A DNA stretch of 64,000 bases from a bacterium (GTDB taxonomy: Bacteria; Electryoneota; Electryoneia; Electryoneales; Electryoneaceae). A program made the translations under genes and the position numbers. Positions 59,523 to 64,000 of the stretch are shown here, in pieces. The notes below the pieces were generated by a model. The model was given only the letters and a program-made list of their open reading frames with translations, did no database searches and was not told the DNA's origin. Positions within the stretch are counted from its first letter, which is position 1, and the number at the start of each line of letters is the position of its first letter. The DNA lies in contig JAHLLB010000007.1 of NCBI GenBank assembly GCA_020444425.1, positions 62,001 to 126,000 of the forward strand. The letters are read 5' to 3'.

Positions 59523-61079
59523 ATGAGCACAGATAACCGCCACTCCGTGACCATTTCCGCCGATACACGCATCCACGACCTGCTGCAAACCTATCCGTGG
59601 CTCGCGGATCGGCTGATCGAGCTGTCCAGCAACTTCAAACCGTTGAAAAACCCGGTGATGCGCAACACCATCGGCCGTGTCGCCACCCTCCGCCGTGCCG
59701 CCGCGATGGGCAGCCTCAAGCTCGAGGATCTGCTCAACGCCGTCGCCGATGCGATTCGTGAACAGGAACAGATCGAGGTGAACGTCGAGAGCAGCAAACC
59801 GGTCGCCGAAGATCAGCAGCAGCTGGACGACCTCAAGGCGTTGATCCTCTCCCTGCATGCCGGCAACGAGACGATGGAGTCGGCGAAGGAGAAATTCCAG
59901 CACCAATTCGGGTCGGTCCCGGCGAAAGACATCGCGATGATGGAACAGCAGTTGATCAGCGAAGGCTTGCCCGTCGAAATGATCCAGGAACTGTGCGATG
60001 TCCACGTCGGTATCATGGGCGAAGGTGCAGCGGGTACCCGCGTCGCGGAACAGACTCCCGGCCACCCGGTCTACACCTTCGTCGCGGAAAACCTCGCGTT
60101 GAAGCAGATCACGCACGCCATCCGTCAACTCATCGACTCCCACACCGGCAACCCTGGCAAGCTCTTCGCAGGCCTGAACGATCAGCTTTCCCTCCTGAAA
60201 CAGGTGGAACGCCATTACCTGCGCAAAGAAAACCTGCTCTTCCCGAAACTGGAACGAGAAGGATTCGAGGGCCCGAGCAAGGTGATGTGGGCAATCCATG
60301 ACGAGATCCGCGCCGAACTGAAAGCCGTCAACAAGGCGCTGGAAAACGAAGATGCGGCTGCCGTCCTCAAGCAGCTCCCGCCGTTGTTGACAAAGATCGA
60401 CGACATGGTGACCAAGGAAGAGACCATTCTGCTGCCGACCTCCATCGAAATGCTGCAGCATGAGGACTGGGCTGACATCCACAAGCAGGAGGAAGAACTC
60501 GGCTTTGCATTGGTCGAACGTGGCGGTGAGTGGTCGCCTCGCATCAAGATGCCCGCACCGGGGCAGCCGTCAGCATCCGACCATTTCAAGCAACATCATC
60601 CATTGTTCGCCGAGGAAGCGGACGATGCAAACGAACCCGCCTACCGCAAGAACGCGACAACCAGCGCAGACTCCGTCGTGATCACCCACGGTCACCTCAC
60701 CCAGAAGCAACTCGATCGCATCCTGCTCGCGCTTCCGGTGGAACTGTCCTTCGTTGACGAGAACGACGAGGTATGCTACTTCACCGGCGTCGCGGACAAA
60801 ATCTTCCCACGCACACCAGCCGTCATCGGACGCAAGGTGCAGAATTGCCACCCGCCGAAAAGCCTCAACATGGTCAATCGCATCCTCAGCGAAATGAAGG
60901 CAGGCACCCGAGATACCGCCCAATTCTGGATGGACGATTTCGCTGGTAAATTCGTTTTCATTCGCTACGACGCCGTGCGCGACGAAGACGGAACCTACCT
61001 TGGTTGCCTGGAATCGGTTCAGGATGTTAGTCAGATTCGCAAACTCACGGGTTCGAAGCGTCTGATGGACGAAAACTGA
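59523..61079 (+). CDS. DUF1858-DUF438-hemerythrin-PAS protein
   Basis: A 518-residue cytoplasmic protein. Residues 1-75 resemble DUF1858 (TISADTRIHDLLQTYPWLAD). DUF438 follows (about 90-155, KALILSLHAGNETMESAKEK). Then comes a hemerythrin-like helical bundle (about 175-320) with candidate iron ligands in RHYLRKENLLFPKLE, WAIHDEIRAELK and KEETILLPTSIEML, and a PAS domain at 405-518. Similar proteins in anaerobes are proposed oxygen, NO or iron sensors. ATG 59523 follows AAGGAA; the open frame runs further up to 59427 through the terminator, without support. Confidence 0.88.
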   Translation: MSTDNRHSVTISADTRIHDLLQTYPWLADRLIELSSNFKPLKNPVMRNTIGRVATLRRAAAMGSLKLEDLLNAVADAIREQEQIEVNVESSKPVAEDQQQLDDLKALILSLHAGNETMESAKEKFQHQFGSVPAKDIAMMEQQLISEGLPVEMIQELCDVHVGIMGEGAAGTRVAEQTPGHPVYTFVAENLALKQITHAIRQLIDSHTGNPGKLFAGLNDQLSLLKQVERHYLRKENLLFPKLEREGFEGPSKVMWAIHDEIRAELKAVNKALENEDAAAVLKQLPPLLTKIDDMVTKEETILLPTSIEMLQHEDWADIHKQEEELGFALVERGGEWSPRIKMPAPGQPSASDHFKQHHPLFAEEADDANEPAYRKNATTSADSVVITHGHLTQKQLDRILLALPVELSFVDENDEVCYFTGVADKIFPRTPAVIGRKVQNCHPPKSLNMVNRILSEMKAGTRDTAQFWMDDFAGKFVFIRYDAVRDEDGTYLGCLESVQDVSQIRKLTGSKRLMDEN

Positions 61080-61433
61080 GTGGAGGCGCGGATCTCGGTA
61101 CGATTTCCCGCGTTAAGCGTAAACGAGTTTCTAACGTGATACCCGAAACTTGCGAAATGGTGCGGGTTTGTCGTATCCTCCCGGATTCGCTGTCAGGAGC
61201 CCCGGTTGGAACTGACCAACAGCACGGGAGTATCTGTTTGACGCACGTGTATCCCGAGGCTCGAAACTGACACGCAGTCTGGTATACCCCGATGGGTCCA
61301 GGCGGTTACCCACCTTGTGATTCTTATCGCATTCTTAGCGATCTGGTGAGGTTTACGCACGGCAGCATTTGTTTCGGGAAAAAGTTCGGGATTCGTAACT
61401 TCAAGACCTGTTTTCAAGATAGACGGAGTAACC
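61080..61433. other. Gene-free stretch
   Basis: No supported gene, terminator or repeat of the dispersed families. Short frames here lack ribosome binding sites. The region should contain the promoter of the carbon-nitrogen hydrolase gene. Confidence 0.5.
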
Positions 61434-62273
61434 ATGAACAAGCCTGCCAAGGAAAGACGCGAGAAAACAGTTGGTTATGTGCAGTTCAAACCGGAATTTG
61501 GTGAGGTCAAGAAGAATCTTGACATGGCGGAAGAACTGATCCGCACTGCACCCGACGCCGACTTGCTCGTGCTCCCCGAATTGGCAACCACCGGCTACGA
61601 GTTCATGGACCGGGACGAAGTCGCGAAATACGCCGAGCCGTTCAACAGTGGCCCCACCGCCAAGAAGATGGCCGGCCTCGCACGTGAATTGAAAACCACC
61701 CTCGTGATCGGATTCCCGGAAAAAGACACCCGTCACAACCGCATCTTCAACACCGCTGTCCTGATCACCCCGGACGGCATGGCGCACGCCTACCGCAAGA
61801 TCCACCTGTTCGACCGTGAAAAAGAACTGTTCGACAAGGCACACAACCAGCCGCCGGTGATCGTGACTCCGGCCGGACGCATTGGTCTGATGATCTGCTT
61901 CGACTGGCTGTTCCCGGAAACGACACGCCTGCTGGCGTTGTCCGGCGCGGAAATCGTCGCGCACCCGTCGAACCTGGTCCTGCGCTACTGCCAGAAGGCG
62001 ATGTATTCGCGCAGCGTTGAAAACGGCGTCTTCACCATCACCTCCAACCGTATCGGCCGTGAAGATCGTGTCGGTCGCAGCCTGACCTTCACCGGAGCGA
62101 GCCAGGTGATGAGCCCGCGCGGAGATATTCTCGTGTCCGCACCGGAAGATCAGGACCACGTCGGGCTGACGACCATCGACCTGAACCTCGCTGATGAGAA
62201 GATGATCACGCCACACAATCATCGTCTCAACGATCGCCGGGTCGACCTCTACCGTCCGCTGATATCGACCTGA
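61434..62273 (+). CDS. Carbon-nitrogen hydrolase (nitrilase superfamily)
   Basis: A 279-residue amidase-type enzyme with the full E-K-C triad: E49 (LPELATTGYEF), K122 (AYRKIHLFD) and C155 (GLMICFDWLFPE). CGGAG lies before the ATG. The last part (GRSLTFTGASQVMSPRGDIL) is typical of the branch that cleaves linear or omega amides. The natural substrate is not evident; no amino-acid pathway genes flank it. Confidence 0.9.
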   Translation: MNKPAKERREKTVGYVQFKPEFGEVKKNLDMAEELIRTAPDADLLVLPELATTGYEFMDRDEVAKYAEPFNSGPTAKKMAGLARELKTTLVIGFPEKDTRHNRIFNTAVLITPDGMAHAYRKIHLFDREKELFDKAHNQPPVIVTPAGRIGLMICFDWLFPETTRLLALSGAEIVAHPSNLVLRYCQKAMYSRSVENGVFTITSNRIGREDRVGRSLTFTGASQVMSPRGDILVSAPEDQDHVGLTTIDLNLADEKMITPHNHRLNDRRVDLYRPLIST

Positions 62274-62361
62274 GATACCGTGCGCTCGGGTTCTCCCCGT
62301 ATGTGTTGAGGAGTTCTCTTTCGCGAGCTCCGCACATTATCTTAGTGATTCCTAATTTTTA

Positions 62362-62392
62362 CGCCCGCGAAGGACATACACCTCCGCGGGCG
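62362..62392. terminator. GC-rich hairpin upstream of sucA
   Basis: CGCCCGCG (62362-62369) pairs perfectly with CGCGGGCG (62385-62392) across fifteen bases. On the plus strand no T-run follows, and on the minus strand it is followed by TAAAAATT. It may end the amidase transcript weakly or sit in the sucA leader. Confidence 0.45.
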
Positions 62393-62501
62393 ATCTGTGC
62401 TCCGTAATCGCACAGCATCGCAGGAATCATTCTTGCAAGTTCTGCGTGAGCAGGAGACAACTTGGACACGCACGCAGTGAACACACGCGCAGGGGGCACC
62501 C

Positions 62502-64000
62502 GTGGCGGATGAGAACAACGCCTCAACGGACCTGATCAACCTGTCCGGTCTCGGACTGGACAATGCGGAATACGTCGACCAGCAGTTTCAGCGCTGGCTG
62601 GAAAATCCGGAATCGGTGGACGAAACCTGGCAGTTTTTCTTCAAGGGTTTCAAATTTGCCCAGGTGCTGCAACCCGAGCAGGAGGGTGTGCCGGCGAGTA
62701 CGCCCGCCCCGGGCCCGGCACAGAGTTACTCCGCGGACGAAGCCGCCGCGCAATCACGTGTTGCCAGTCTGATCTACGCCTACCGCAGTCTCGGCCACAT
62801 GATCGCAGACATCAATCCGCTCCAATCCCCGGACGCCAGCGCCGTCGACCTGTCCATCGAGAACTTCGGATTCAGCGAAGCCGACCTTAACCGTGAGTTC
62901 GACACCGGTCATCTGCATGTCCCCGACCGCTTGTCATTGCATGAGATTATCGACGCCCTGAAGAAAACGTATTGCGGCCACATCGGCGTGCAATACACCC
63001 ACATCGAGAATATTGAGGTGCGGCGTTGGTTGCAGGCCCAGATGGAACCGATCCAGAACTGGCCCAACCTCGACCAGGACGACAAGCTCGAAATCCTCTC
63101 GCATCTCACCGACGCCGAAATCTTCGAAAGCTTCATCCAGACCCGCTACCCCGGCCAGAAACGGTTCAGCCTTGAAGGCGCGGAAGCGGTCATTCCGGGC
63201 GTGCACCATCTCGTCGAGCAGGCACCGGAACACGACATCGAGGAAATCGTCATCGGCATGGCCCACCGTGGCCGCCTGAACTTTCTCAGCAACATTCTCG
63301 ACAAGTCGTACGCGATGATCTTCTCCGAGTTCGAGGGAGCGATGCTGTCCGAGACGTACGGCGGCGACGGGGACGTCAAGTACCACAAGGGCTACAGCAG
63401 CGAACATCGAAACCGCTGGGGACGGTCGGTCCATCTCAGCCTGACCGCCAACCCGAGCCACCTGGAAGCGGTCAATCCGGTCGCACTGGGCAAGGTGCGC
63501 GCGAAGCAACGGCAGCGTGGGGATGTCGAGAACCGCCGGAAGGTGCTCGGCCTGCTGATACACGGGGACGCAGCCTTCGCTGGACAGGGCATGGTCGCGG
63601 AAACGCTCAACATGTCCCAGCTCAAGGGCTATTCCACCGGCGGCACGGTACACGTTATCATCAACAATCAGATCGGTTTCACCACCGATCCATCCGACTC
63701 GAGGTCCTCACCCTATTCGACCGACATCGCAAAGACGATCGACGCTCCGATCTTCCACGTGAACGGTGACGATCCGGAAGCGGTTGTCTACGCCATGGAC
63801 CTCGCGCTGAAATACCGGCAGGAGTTTGGTAAGGATGTCGTCGTCGACATGCTCTGCTACCGCAAGCACGGTCACAACGAGGGCGACGAACCGGCGTTCA
63901 CTCAACCGAAACTGTACGCCCGGATCAAGAAGCACCCATCCACGCGGGAGATCTACACCAAGCATCTGCTCAACGAAAAGGTGCTGACGAAGGAAGACGC
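62502..64000 (+). CDS. sucA: 2-oxoglutarate dehydrogenase E1 component, 5' part
   Basis: Thiamine-diphosphate E1 subunit of the 2-oxoglutarate dehydrogenase complex in the citric acid cycle. The gene runs off the right edge; about 499 of the usual 900-950 residues are present. GTG 62502 is the start, with AGGGGG just before it, giving NAEYVDQQFQRWLENPESVD. Visible marks: GHIGVQYTHIENIEVRRWLQ, RFSLEGAEAVIPG, GMAHRGRLNFLSNIL, HLSLTANPSHLEAVNPVALG, IHGDAAFAGQGMVAETLNMS and DMLCYRKHGHNEGDEPAFTQ. Occurrence 7 kb after citrate synthase suggests, but does not prove, a shared cycle region. Confidence 0.95.
   Translation, partial: MADENNASTDLINLSGLGLDNAEYVDQQFQRWLENPESVDETWQFFFKGFKFAQVLQPEQEGVPASTPAPGPAQSYSADEAAAQSRVASLIYAYRSLGHMIADINPLQSPDASAVDLSIENFGFSEADLNREFDTGHLHVPDRLSLHEIIDALKKTYCGHIGVQYTHIENIEVRRWLQAQMEPIQNWPNLDQDDKLEILSHLTDAEIFESFIQTRYPGQKRFSLEGAEAVIPGVHHLVEQAPEHDIEEIVIGMAHRGRLNFLSNILDKSYAMIFSEFEGAMLSETYGGDGDVKYHKGYSSEHRNRWGRSVHLSLTANPSHLEAVNPVALGKVRAKQRQRGDVENRRKVLGLLIHGDAAFAGQGMVAETLNMSQLKGYSTGGTVHVIINNQIGFTTDPSDSRSSPYSTDIAKTIDAPIFHVNGDDPEAVVYAMDLALKYRQEFGKDVVVDMLCYRKHGHNEGDEPAFTQPKLYARIKKHPSTREIYTKHLLNEKVLTKED

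Overview
The window is a GC-rich bacterial chromosome segment. Nine genes end in the C-terminal sorting domain typical of type IX secretion cargo: a YPNPFN-type motif, a beta-rich segment around 'GQQVA', then 'LASGLYFVRA'. With the LVIVD, FG-GAP and BNR propeller proteins, this points to the FCB superphylum, probably an uncultured lineage outside classical Bacteroidetes (Calditrichota, KSB1, Electryoneota or Eisenbacteria-like). That placement is inference; no rRNA gene is present.

Layout: 1-7.9 kb carries a heme-motif secreted protein, radA, two sorting-domain proteins, tgt, an apparently exported DEDD exonuclease and a glycosyltransferase. 8.1-11.6 kb carries a helicase-exonuclease gene that looks like a fusion of the mitomycin-repair pair MrfA and MrfB. 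11.7-13.9 kb is a one-gene replication island (CHC2/TOPRIM primase plus RecA-like ATPase) with its own strong promoter and palindromes. 14.0-18.3 kb holds two secreted proteins, 18.6-23.0 kb a six-PAS hybrid histidine kinase, 23.5-25.0 kb a GlcD-type oxidase, and 25.1-32.5 kb three consecutive secreted propeller proteins, each followed or preceded by a good intrinsic terminator. The minus-strand block at 32.6-45.0 kb has a lipoprotein, arginine deiminase, an AT-rich pentapeptide membrane protein, dprA, an IS200-type element, obgE, two paralogous outer-membrane barrels with an FMN-binding protein, and an NtrC-type regulator.

45.8-50.1 kb carries an archaeal-type HMG-CoA module (HMG-CoA synthase, SCP-x-type thiolase, DUF35 OB-fold protein), interrupted by five tiny, mostly membrane-protein genes. 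53.4-55.7 kb has two translationally coupled citrate-synthase-family genes; the upstream one lacks two of three catalytic residues. After a MITE-like inverted-repeat element come a 7-TM histidine kinase, an aminotransferase, a PAS/DUF438/hemerythrin pair, a carbon-nitrogen hydrolase and the start of sucA (2-oxoglutarate dehydrogenase E1), which runs off the right edge.

A second layer is a family of dispersed inverted repeats starting GTCATYCTGAAC. Copies lie between genes and inside two coding sequences without breaking frame, one copy is split by the IS200-type element, and the full intergenic copies sit beside short tandem repeats, mainly heptamers. No tRNA, rRNA or CRISPR array was recognised.
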